Assembly (NCBI GenBank): GCA_913061245.1
Contig: CAJXTO010000060.1
Coordinates: 1-8,750, forward strand
DNA: 8,750 nucleotides
Source of the DNA: an uncultured Oceanospirillales bacterium
GTDB lineage: Bacteria > Pseudomonadota > Gammaproteobacteria > Pseudomonadales > Litorivicinaceae
Direction of reading: 5' to 3'
Shown here: positions 1 to 5,932 of the stretch, piece after piece
Position numbering within the stretch: position 1 is the stretch's first letter
Layout: every line of letters starts with the position of its first letter
Translations under genes and position numbers: made by a program
Notes under the pieces: generated by a model
Told to the model about the DNA's origin: nothing
Seen by the model: the letters and a program-made list of their open reading frames with translations, nothing else
Databases searched by the model: none

Positions 1-1
1 C

Positions 2-40
2 CGATTCATCGCACAATTCCCTGTGAGAAGAGGAGTTTAA
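2..40 (+). CDS. possible 3' end of an upstream gene (partial)
   Basis: The frame starting at base 2 is open to a TAA at 38-40 and would give a short tail, RFIAQFPVRRGV. This stop lies two bases before the proposed argA start and overlaps the argA Shine-Dalgarno region, as expected for an operon neighbour. In some gammaproteobacteria argE (acetylornithine deacetylase) lies just upstream of argA, but twelve residues are too few to identify the protein. A competing frame starting at base 3 closes at a TGA at 24-26. This is a weak call that depends on sequence outside the window. Confidence 0.25.
   Translation, partial: RFIAQFPVRRGV
31..35 (+). promoter_or_regulatory. ribosome binding site of argA (decides an ATT start)
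   Basis: AGGAG, within AAGAGGAG, lies seven bases before the ATT at 43-45. This is close to ideal spacing. No ATG, GTG or TTG in the argA frame lies between here and 124, so this site is the main evidence that translation starts at the ATT. Confidence 0.7.
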
Positions 41-42
41 CC

Positions 43-1332
43 ATTCAAACGCAACCCTTAGTCGCCTGGCTTCGAGAAGCCGGCCCCTACATCGAGCAGT
101 TTAGAGGCAAAACATTTGTCGTTTTGCTATCAGATTCTGACCAGACTGAATCCTCTGTCAGCCGTTTGGTGGAAGACCTGGTCCTGCTCAACGCGTTGGG
201 CGTTCATCTTGTTCTCATACAGAGTACACGGCATTCCATCGACTCGTACATCAGTGAGCAAGGATTAGAAAGCGCTTATCATGGCCATCGTCGTATCACC
301 GACCAATCCCTTCTTAAACGCATTATTGATCTCGTCAGTCAGAATCGACTTACGTTCCGCGGTCTTTTCATGCGAGCTCAACACCGAAATCGCGGCAAAT
401 CTTCTTTGATCTCTGGCAATTTCGTATCTGCCAAACCCCTTGGTATCCACGAAGGTGTGAACCATCAATTCACGGGGTCCGTAAGACGCATCGATGCATC
501 AGGTATTCGCAGACAATTAGAAATTGGGTCTGTTGTGTATCTCGATCATCTCGCACATTCACCGGCCGGCGAGCTCTACAACCTCGCGAGCGAAGAAGTT
601 GCAGCTGAAACAGCTGTTGCTCTCAATGCCGACAAGCTGATTTTGATGGGCGAAACACCGCACTGTGTCGATACCGAAGGTGAACGTCTCTCTGAACTTG
701 CGCTCGCTTTAGTCGGGACAACCCGGTCGCATCAGAACAATGAAATGCAGCGACGACTCGACGCAGCGGAGCGTGCTGTCAGGGGAGGCGTTGGTCGTTG
801 TCATCTGCTCGGTGCAGGTATCGATGGAGCAATCCTAACAGAGCTCATGACCACCGATGGCACAGGTACACTCATCGCCTCACAGCCTGCGGCGCCCGTG
901 CGACAAGCCCGCGTTGATGACCTACCTGGCCTGATTCATTTACTCGCTCCAATGGAAGAGCGAGGCGCATTGGTTCAGAGGTCTCGCGACAAGCTGGAAG
1001 CCGAAATCAACCACTTCTTCGTGATCGAGCAAGACGGCCGCATCTTGGGATCTGCTGCTCTTTACCCGTTGGAATCGGGATGTGCTGAGCTCGCTGCCCT
1101 TGCCGTCGACCACGCAACAACAGAACAGTCTATCGGCACCAAACTCCTGAAACATATTGAAGAACAAGCGCGCACGCTATCGATTCAAACTCTCTTTGTA
1201 TTAACAACTCAAGCAAGCGATTGGTTTAAAGAACGCGGTTTTGAGATGTCGTCTGTTGAAGCCTTACCCGAAAATCGGCAGGCTTTATATAACTACCAGC
1301 GAAATTCGCTGATCCTGAAAAAAGAACTATAG
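43..1332 (+). CDS. argA: amino-acid N-acetyltransferase (N-acetylglutamate synthase), apparent ATT start
   Basis: ArgA transfers an acetyl group from acetyl-CoA to glutamate, the first committed step of arginine synthesis, in the cytoplasm. The 429-residue product has the classic two-domain form. A kinase-like arginine-sensing domain spans about residues 9-265 (WLREAGPYI at 9-17, RGKTFVV at 21-27). A GNAT domain spans about 285-429 (RSRDKLE 313-319, LFVLTT 384-389, WFKERGF 394-400, LYNYQRNS 415-422). The length fits the roughly 430-443 residues of known ArgA. A TTG at 124 would remove conserved N-terminal residues, and no ATG, GTG or TTG occurs earlier in frame, so the ATT at 43 behind AGGAG is preferred. 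The start could also lie left of the window, since the frame is open to base 1. Two oddities: the acetyl-CoA loop near 359-369 (TTEQSIGTKLL) lacks the usual YR...RG pattern, and the first glycine-rich loop of the kinase-like lobe is replaced by LLSDSD. ilvD follows 8 nt downstream. The identity is firm; the start is less so. Confidence 0.93.
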   Translation: MQTQPLVAWLREAGPYIEQFRGKTFVVLLSDSDQTESSVSRLVEDLVLLNALGVHLVLIQSTRHSIDSYISEQGLESAYHGHRRITDQSLLKRIIDLVSQNRLTFRGLFMRAQHRNRGKSSLISGNFVSAKPLGIHEGVNHQFTGSVRRIDASGIRRQLEIGSVVYLDHLAHSPAGELYNLASEEVAAETAVALNADKLILMGETPHCVDTEGERLSELALALVGTTRSHQNNEMQRRLDAAERAVRGGVGRCHLLGAGIDGAILTELMTTDGTGTLIASQPAAPVRQARVDDLPGLIHLLAPMEERGALVQRSRDKLEAEINHFFVIEQDGRILGSAALYPLESGCAELAALAVDHATTEQSIGTKLLKHIEEQARTLSIQTLFVLTTQASDWFKERGFEMSSVEALPENRQALYNYQRNSLILKKEL

Positions 1333-1340
1333 GACCCACT

Positions 1341-3014
1341 ATGACCGACAAACGTCGCCCTTATTCGTCCGTCATCGTCGATGGACTTGCACAAACTCCC
1401 TCACGCGCCATGTTGCGTGCAGTGGGATTTGGTGATGAAGATTTCAAAAAGCCGCAGATTGGTATTGCAAGCACTTGGAGCATGGTGACTCCTTGTAACA
1501 TGCACATCAATGAGCTTGCCGATCATGCTGAAGCTGGCGCGAACGCTGCCGGCGCGAAAGCTGTCGTTTTCAACACCATCACAGTCAGTGACGGCATCAG
1601 CATGGGAACACCTGGGATGCGTTACTCGTTGGTCAGCCGTGAAGTGATTTGTGATTCCATTGAAACTGTCGTTGCCGGCCAAGGTTTCGATGGTGTCGTG
1701 ACTATCGGTGGTTGTGACAAAAATATGCCTGCATGCGTGATGGCGATGCTTCGCTTGAACCGCCCATCAGTATTTGTCTACGGCGGCACCATTAAGCCGG
1801 GCGCAGAGCGTCGAGATATCGTGTCTGTATTCGAAGCTGTCGGACAACGCGCGGCAGGGACTATTGATGACTCGCAGTTGATCGCTGTTGAAAAAACAGC
1901 GATCCCAGGGCCTGGTTCTTGCGGCGGTATGTACACCGCAAACACCATGGCGAGTGCGATCGAAGCACTCGGTCTATCACTCCCGAATTCCTCTGCTCAA
2001 GAAGCCGTATCAGGCGATAAAAAAGAAGACTGTGAGCGCGCAGGTGCTGCTGTGATGCGGATGATCGAGATGGATCTCAAACCGTCCGATATTGTCAGCA
2101 AGAAATCATTTGAAAATGCGATCACTGTGGTTATCGCACTTGGCGGTTCAACCAACGCTGTTCTTCACTTGTTGGCCATGGCGCAGTGCGCTGGCATTGA
2201 TGTAACTCTGGATGACTTCACAACGATCGGTCAACGCGTACCTGTGTTGGCGGACGTTAAACCATCAGGTCGGTATTTGATGAGTGAATTGATTGAAATT
2301 GGCGGAATTCAGCCTCTCATGAAGATGTTGCTTGATCGCGGTTTATTGCATGGCGACGTGATGACCTGCACGGGCCAAACAATGGCTGAAAACCTCGCTG
2401 ACGTGCAGCCATATCCTGAATCACAAGACATCGTTCGCGCATTCGACAATCCAGTTAAAAAGGACAGTCACCTCAGAATTCTGTACGGCAACCTTGCACC
2501 TGAAGGAGCTGTTGCAAAGATTTCTGGAAAAGAGGGTCTTTCATTCACAGGAACGGCTCGCTGCTTCAACTCAGAAGAAGAAGCGCTTAATGCGATTCTT
2601 GATGGAAAGATCGACAAAGGCTCGGTGATTGTGATTCGTTACGAGGGACCAAAAGGCGGCCCCGGTATGCGTGAAATGCTGTCACCAACCAGTGCCATCA
2701 TGGGCGCTGGCCTTGGTAAAGACGTCGCACTGATCACTGATGGCCGCTTCTCCGGTGGCTCTCATGGATTTGTGATCGGTCACGTCACCCCTGAAGCAGC
2801 TGTAGGTGGTCCAATCGGACTTCTCGAAGACGGCGATACCATCACAATCGACGCGGAAACAAACGCATTAACAGTTGATGTTGATGATTCAGAACTCGCT
2901 CGTCGCAAAGCGTCATGGACAATGGAAAAAGAAACTCCAAACCGTGGCGTTCTCGCAAAGTATGCACGCTTGGTGTCTTCCGCCAGTCTTGGAGCTGTAA
3001 CCGACGGGGACTAA
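1341..3014 (+). CDS. ilvD: dihydroxy-acid dehydratase, short (~557 aa) form
   Basis: IlvD dehydrates 2,3-dihydroxy-isovalerate and 2,3-dihydroxy-3-methylvalerate to the 2-keto acids that become valine (and leucine) and isoleucine. Three cysteines that should hold the Fe-S cluster are visible: C52 (TPCNMH), C125 (GGCDKNMP) and C194 (GPGSCGGMYTANTM). K127 in CDKNMP is the expected carbamylated lysine and D84 (TVSDGISMGT) a metal ligand. GRFSGGSHG at 468-476 carries the likely catalytic serine, S471. The protein has 557 residues, like the short [2Fe-2S]-type enzymes with CDKNMP, and not the ~616-residue E. coli type with CDKITPGM. Cluster type is inferred from this resemblance. The related Ilv/Edd sugar-acid dehydratases share these motifs, but the overall match favours ilvD. 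The ATG at 1341 has AGGA at 1331-1334, overlapping the argA stop. The TAA stop directly abuts the folA stop on the other strand. Confidence 0.93.
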   Translation: MTDKRRPYSSVIVDGLAQTPSRAMLRAVGFGDEDFKKPQIGIASTWSMVTPCNMHINELADHAEAGANAAGAKAVVFNTITVSDGISMGTPGMRYSLVSREVICDSIETVVAGQGFDGVVTIGGCDKNMPACVMAMLRLNRPSVFVYGGTIKPGAERRDIVSVFEAVGQRAAGTIDDSQLIAVEKTAIPGPGSCGGMYTANTMASAIEALGLSLPNSSAQEAVSGDKKEDCERAGAAVMRMIEMDLKPSDIVSKKSFENAITVVIALGGSTNAVLHLLAMAQCAGIDVTLDDFTTIGQRVPVLADVKPSGRYLMSELIEIGGIQPLMKMLLDRGLLHGDVMTCTGQTMAENLADVQPYPESQDIVRAFDNPVKKDSHLRILYGNLAPEGAVAKISGKEGLSFTGTARCFNSEEEALNAILDGKIDKGSVIVIRYEGPKGGPGMREMLSPTSAIMGAGLGKDVALITDGRFSGGSHGFVIGHVTPEAAVGGPIGLLEDGDTITIDAETNALTVDVDDSELARRKASWTMEKETPNRGVLAKYARLVSSASLGAVTDGD

Positions 3015-3521
3015 TCAGTGCGAAATCCGGTCCCACACCTCGTAACTGTGGGCCGGTGACACCTCATCGCCGGCATGGTCGTCGGCCGATGTTCGTGCGA
3101 ACGTACTTTGATCAGGTGCTTCAAAAAATGCGTCCCCATCAGGTGACGCATGCACTTGGGTGACATACATCCGATCCACTTGCTCTATCGCTTCACGATA
3201 CAAAGTGGCCCCACCAATAATCATGACTTCATCTGCACCATCGAGATCTGCTTGTGCAGTTGCGAGTTTCAACGCATCCGCCAAACTGCCAACAACACGA
3301 ACGCCGGGGGCTGACCAGTCTGAATTACGTGTGATCACAACATTTGTTCGCCCAGGAAGTGGGCGCCCAATCGATTCGAAGGTTTTTCGACCCATCACAA
3401 CAGGCTTACCCATAGTGACCTGCTTGAAATACTTCAAATCACACGGCAGATGCCAAGGAAGTTGGTTATCGACCCCAATGACACCGTTATCAGCTCGCGC
3501 GACAATCAAAGAAATTCTCAT
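3015..3521 (-). CDS. folA: dihydrofolate reductase
   Basis: FolA reduces dihydrofolate to tetrahydrofolate with NADPH. This restores the cofactor consumed by ThyA, whose gene lies directly upstream. The 168-residue protein matches chromosomal DHFR (E. coli 159). Visible motifs are the N-terminal strand ISLIVA, the Met20-type loop VIGVDNQLPW with W23, the catalytic acid D28 in LPCDLKYFK with F32, the NADPH segment GRKTFESIGRPLPGR at 44-58, IIGGATLY at 101-108, and T121 with D130 near the substrate-binding strands. Loop position 21 is Leu where E. coli has Met20. The ATG shares one base with the thyA TGA (TGATG). No good Shine-Dalgarno precedes it, so translation probably depends on coupling to thyA. 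The TGA directly abuts the ilvD stop on the other strand. A strong hairpin lies within the last codons. Confidence 0.96.
   Translation of the reverse strand: MRISLIVARADNGVIGVDNQLPWHLPCDLKYFKQVTMGKPVVMGRKTFESIGRPLPGRTNVVITRNSDWSAPGVRVVGSLADALKLATAQADLDGADEVMIIGGATLYREAIEQVDRMYVTQVHASPDGDAFFEAPDQSTFARTSADDHAGDEVSPAHSYEVWDRISH
3027..3056. terminator. strong hairpin at the ilvD/folA junction, possible bidirectional terminator or 3'-end stabiliser
   Basis: CCGG and CCCACA (3027-3030 and 3032-3037, with T3031 bulged) pair with TGTGGG and CCGG (3047-3056). This gives a ten-pair, G+C-rich stem with a nine-base loop. It begins 12 nt after the ilvD stop and lies inside the last 14 codons of folA on the other strand. 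No U-run follows on the plus strand. On the minus strand the stem is followed only by ATTTCG. It is therefore not a textbook intrinsic terminator, but it is the only candidate at a junction with no intergenic DNA. The structure was read by eye. Confidence 0.35.
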
Positions 3522-4354
3522 CAGATTGCTACCGGAGCTTTGATGTGCGGGTGTGGATCATATCCATCAATGACTATATCAGCCTCACGATAATCCAGTA
3601 TCGAATCGGGTTTGCGGACCAAAGTCAGCCTAGGCAATGGTCTTGGTTCACGCGATAGCTGCTCACGCGCTTGTTCAACGTGATTCTGATACAAATGCAC
3701 GTCGCCACCCGTCCAAATGAAATCACCAACTCCGAGTCCACATTGATCAGCGACTAGATGAGTCAATAATGCATAGCTTGCGATGTTGAATGGCACCCCG
3801 AGAAAAACGTCAGCAGAACGCTGATACAACTGACATGACAATTGATTATTCGCGACATAAAACTGAAACAGAGTATGACAAGGAGCCAGCGCCATCCGAC
3901 CCGCACGAACATTGTCCTGCGGTGATTGGCTCTCATCAGGCAATAATGATGGATTCCATGCAGACACTAAAAGACGTCGAGAGTTCGGTCGAACTTTGAT
4001 CGACTCAACAACCTCAGTCAGTTGATCAATCGAGCCACCGTCAGGCGTTGGCCAAGAGCGCCATTGCGCACCATACAATGGTCCTAAATCGCCATCCTCT
4101 GTCGCCCACTCATCCCAAATAGATACACCATTATCACGCAGATACTGTGTATTGGTGTCGCCTTGCATAAACCACAGGAGTTCGTGGATGACCGACTTCA
4201 AATGAACTTTCTTGGTTGTGACTAGCGGAAAGCCTTCATTCAAATCAAATCGCATTTGGTGACCGAAACGACTCAAAGTCCCTGTGCCAGTGCGATCTCC
4301 TTTTGCAGTCCCTTCATCCAATAAGAGTTGCAGCAAATCAAGATATGCGCGCAT
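3521..4354 (-). CDS. thyA: thymidylate synthase
   Basis: ThyA methylates dUMP to dTMP using 5,10-methylenetetrahydrofolate, leaving dihydrofolate for FolA. Family motifs are complete: the phosphate-binding R21 in GDRTGTGT, TTKKVHLKSVIHELLWF at 46-62, IWDEWA, GPLYGAQWR at 91-99, the arginine pair R126-R127 in PNSRRLLVSAWN, the catalytic cysteine C159 in MALAPCH, QLYQRSADVFLGVPFN at 175-190 with D182 and N190, H220 and Y222 in GGDVHLYQNH, and the C-terminal IKAPVAI. The protein has 277 residues against 264 in E. coli. Most of the difference is an insertion of about 13 residues between LLPD and MALAPCH (about 141-153), which I recall in other gammaproteobacterial ThyA. The ATG at 4354 lies 17 nt inside lgt and has its own strong Shine-Dalgarno. 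The stop overlaps the folA start by one base. Confidence 0.97.
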   Translation of the reverse strand: MRAYLDLLQLLLDEGTAKGDRTGTGTLSRFGHQMRFDLNEGFPLVTTKKVHLKSVIHELLWFMQGDTNTQYLRDNGVSIWDEWATEDGDLGPLYGAQWRSWPTPDGGSIDQLTEVVESIKVRPNSRRLLVSAWNPSLLPDESQSPQDNVRAGRMALAPCHTLFQFYVANNQLSCQLYQRSADVFLGVPFNIASYALLTHLVADQCGLGVGDFIWTGGDVHLYQNHVEQAREQLSREPRPLPRLTLVRKPDSILDYREADIVIDGYDPHPHIKAPVAI

Positions 4355-5129
4355 CTAGCGACTCCTTTCGTATCAACAATAACCATACACCGATGGCGAT
4401 CATGGGTAACGTCAACAATTGACCCATGGTCATCCAATTCAGTGCGATAAATCCAAGATGTGAATCCGGCTCACGGACAAACTCCACAATAAAACGAAAT
4501 ACGCCGTAACCCAACAAGAAAAGCCCCGTCACCTGTCCACGTCTTCTTGGCTTAGATGAAAAGAGCCATAACACAACGAAAAGTACGACGCCTTCCAGAG
4601 CAAATTGATAAAGCTGGCTCGGGTGACGTGCGAGCTCATCTGCTTTTGGAAAAACCATGGCCCAAGGCACATTGGTTGGTCGACCCCATAGCTCTCCACC
4701 AATAAAGTTCCCCAGGCGCCCAAGACCCAAGCCAATCGGAATGAGAGGAGCCAATGCGTCACCAAGAGCAAGTGGTGCAACCTGATGCTTGCGTGCAAAA
4801 ATCCAGGTTAATGCGATCACGCCAATCAACCCACCGTGAAAAGCCATTCCGCCTTCCCAGACATAGAACAATGACAGAGGGTCATCAATCAGACGATCTG
4901 GCTGATAAAAAAACATATATCCAGCGCGACCACCAACGATCACACCCAGAGCAATCCAGCTTAAAAAATCAGACATCTGCTCTCGATTAATCGGAAATAA
5001 GCCTCGATCAATACGATAAATCGCAAGACCATACCCACCTAAAAAACCAAATACATACATCAACCCATACCAGTGGATCTGGATGAATCCTAAGTCCAAA
5101 GCAACAGGATCAATCAATGGATACGTCAT
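4338..5129 (-). CDS. lgt: prolipoprotein diacylglyceryl transferase
   Basis: Lgt moves a diacylglyceryl group from phosphatidylglycerol to the lipobox cysteine of prolipoproteins. This is the first step of lipoprotein maturation in the inner membrane. The 263-residue product is strongly hydrophobic, with several membrane segments and the family signatures: IHWYGLMY (Y21), GGRAGYMFFY, WEGGMAFHGG (H98), GRLGNFIGGELWGR at 137-150 (R138, N141, E146, G149), RHPSQLY at 168-174, and GYGVFRFIVEF (Y208, R212). These correspond by alignment from memory to the functional Y26, H103, R143, N146, Y235 and R239 of E. coli Lgt. The frame stays open upstream to 5303, but homology begins at MTYPLIDPVAL. The ATG at 5129 forms an ATGA overlap with the permease stop, so this start is chosen. 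The Shine-Dalgarno is weak, consistent with coupling. The end overlaps thyA by 17 nt. Confidence 0.96.
   Translation of the reverse strand: MTYPLIDPVALDLGFIQIHWYGLMYVFGFLGGYGLAIYRIDRGLFPINREQMSDFLSWIALGVIVGGRAGYMFFYQPDRLIDDPLSLFYVWEGGMAFHGGLIGVIALTWIFARKHQVAPLALGDALAPLIPIGLGLGRLGNFIGGELWGRPTNVPWAMVFPKADELARHPSQLYQFALEGVVLFVVLWLFSSKPRRRGQVTGLFLLGYGVFRFIVEFVREPDSHLGFIALNWMTMGQLLTLPMIAIGVWLLLIRKESLDARIS
4362..4368 (-). promoter_or_regulatory. ribosome binding site of thyA inside the end of lgt
   Basis: Read on the minus strand this is AAAGGAG, seven bases before the thyA ATG at 4354, and it lies within the lgt coding sequence. It fixes the thyA start. It contrasts with the poor or absent Shine-Dalgarno sequences in front of lgt and folA in the same unit. 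Confidence 0.75.
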
Positions 5130-5932
5130 GCTACCGAGTTCCAAATGAGCCGGATTGATAGGATCGCAAGGAAGCATGCGAATAGCCGCTGTAGTAACTT
5201 TTGATCCAGTGAATGCGCGAAGCGAGCACCTAAACGCGCAGATAAAGTCGAAGTCGCAATAATCCCCAAAAATGCGGGCAAATAAACATAACCAAAGGCC
5301 CAATCAGGCCGTTCAGGATGGTCTAGACCAGCGATGATAAATGAGATTGCTCCAGCAAACGCGGTCGGAATCCCGAACGCTGAGGCTGTTCCAATAGCAT
5401 AACGAACCGGGGCGCCATGTGATGTCATGAAAGGCACGGTTAATGCGCCACCAGCAATGCCCATCATCGAACTAATCCATCCCGTAAACGTTCCTGCAAA
5501 ACCAAATACGGGAATCGAGGGCATGCGAATAACGCCGCCCTCAGAATGCACTTGGTTTTTAATAAACAACTGAAACGACATGATGAGCAAAAACGTTCCC
5601 AGCATCACGATAAGGATTTGTCCAGGTAGTTGATCAGCAGTCCATCCACCGATAACACCACCTAAGATCAAAAAAGGTCCCATCTTAATCACCCAGGGCC
5701 ACATCACTGCACCTTTCCTGTGATGGGCTATGGTCGAGCTCAATCCAGTAAATACGACGCATGCGAGGCTCGTTCCAATAGCTAAGTGAGCCATGACTTC
5801 ACCATGCATACCGATAAATTCGAAACCCAAAAGCAACACGGGGACAAAAATAATCCCACCACCAATGCCAAATAAGCCTGCGAGAATACCCGCAACCACA
5901 CCAAGCGGAAGATAAATCAATACTTCCGTCAC
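5126..5932 (-). CDS. TauE/SafE (TSUP) family membrane permease
   Basis: This 268-residue, very hydrophobic protein has about eight likely membrane segments. It shows the internal duplication typical of TSUP carriers. GLFGIGGGIIFVPVLL at 19-34 is echoed by MMGIAGGALTVPFM at 156-169, and HLAIGTSLA at 49-57 by YAIGTASAFGIP at 178-189. The family moves small organic or sulfur-containing anions such as sulfite, sulfoacetate or taurine-derived products across the inner membrane. Nothing here identifies the substrate, so no symbol is given. A permease of this family sits between ptsP and lgt in Pseudomonas as well (from memory), so the position is conserved and need not mean a functional link. The start is a GTG at 5932 that overlaps the ptsP TGA (GTGA). 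The preceding Shine-Dalgarno is poor. The stop overlaps the lgt start by 4 nt. Confidence 0.88.
   Translation of the reverse strand: MTEVLIYLPLGVVAGILAGLFGIGGGIIFVPVLLLGFEFIGMHGEVMAHLAIGTSLACVVFTGLSSTIAHHRKGAVMWPWVIKMGPFLILGGVIGGWTADQLPGQILIVMLGTFLLIMSFQLFIKNQVHSEGGVIRMPSIPVFGFAGTFTGWISSMMGIAGGALTVPFMTSHGAPVRYAIGTASAFGIPTAFAGAISFIIAGLDHPERPDWAFGYVYLPAFLGIIATSTLSARLGARFAHSLDQKLLQRLFACFLAILSIRLIWNSVA

Noticed and set aside
3091..3102. Small palindrome GTTCGTGCGAAC
   Set aside because: The stem is only four to five pairs, inside folA, with no adjacent U-run. It is too weak to call a terminator or operator.
2915..3163. Plus-strand 82-residue frame spanning the ilvD end and the folA complement
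   Set aside because: It overlaps ilvD in another frame and then runs antisense to folA. Its composition is arginine-rich and low quality, with no homology I recognise.
3160..3543. 127-residue plus-strand open frame antisense to folA
   Set aside because: It is the reverse-strand shadow of a clear DHFR gene, with no recognisable motif and no ribosome binding site seen.
5130..5303. 58-residue N-terminal extension of Lgt in the open frame
   Set aside because: It lies entirely inside the permease gene, is cysteine-rich and unlike Lgt, and homology starts at the ATG at 5129 in an ATGA overlap.
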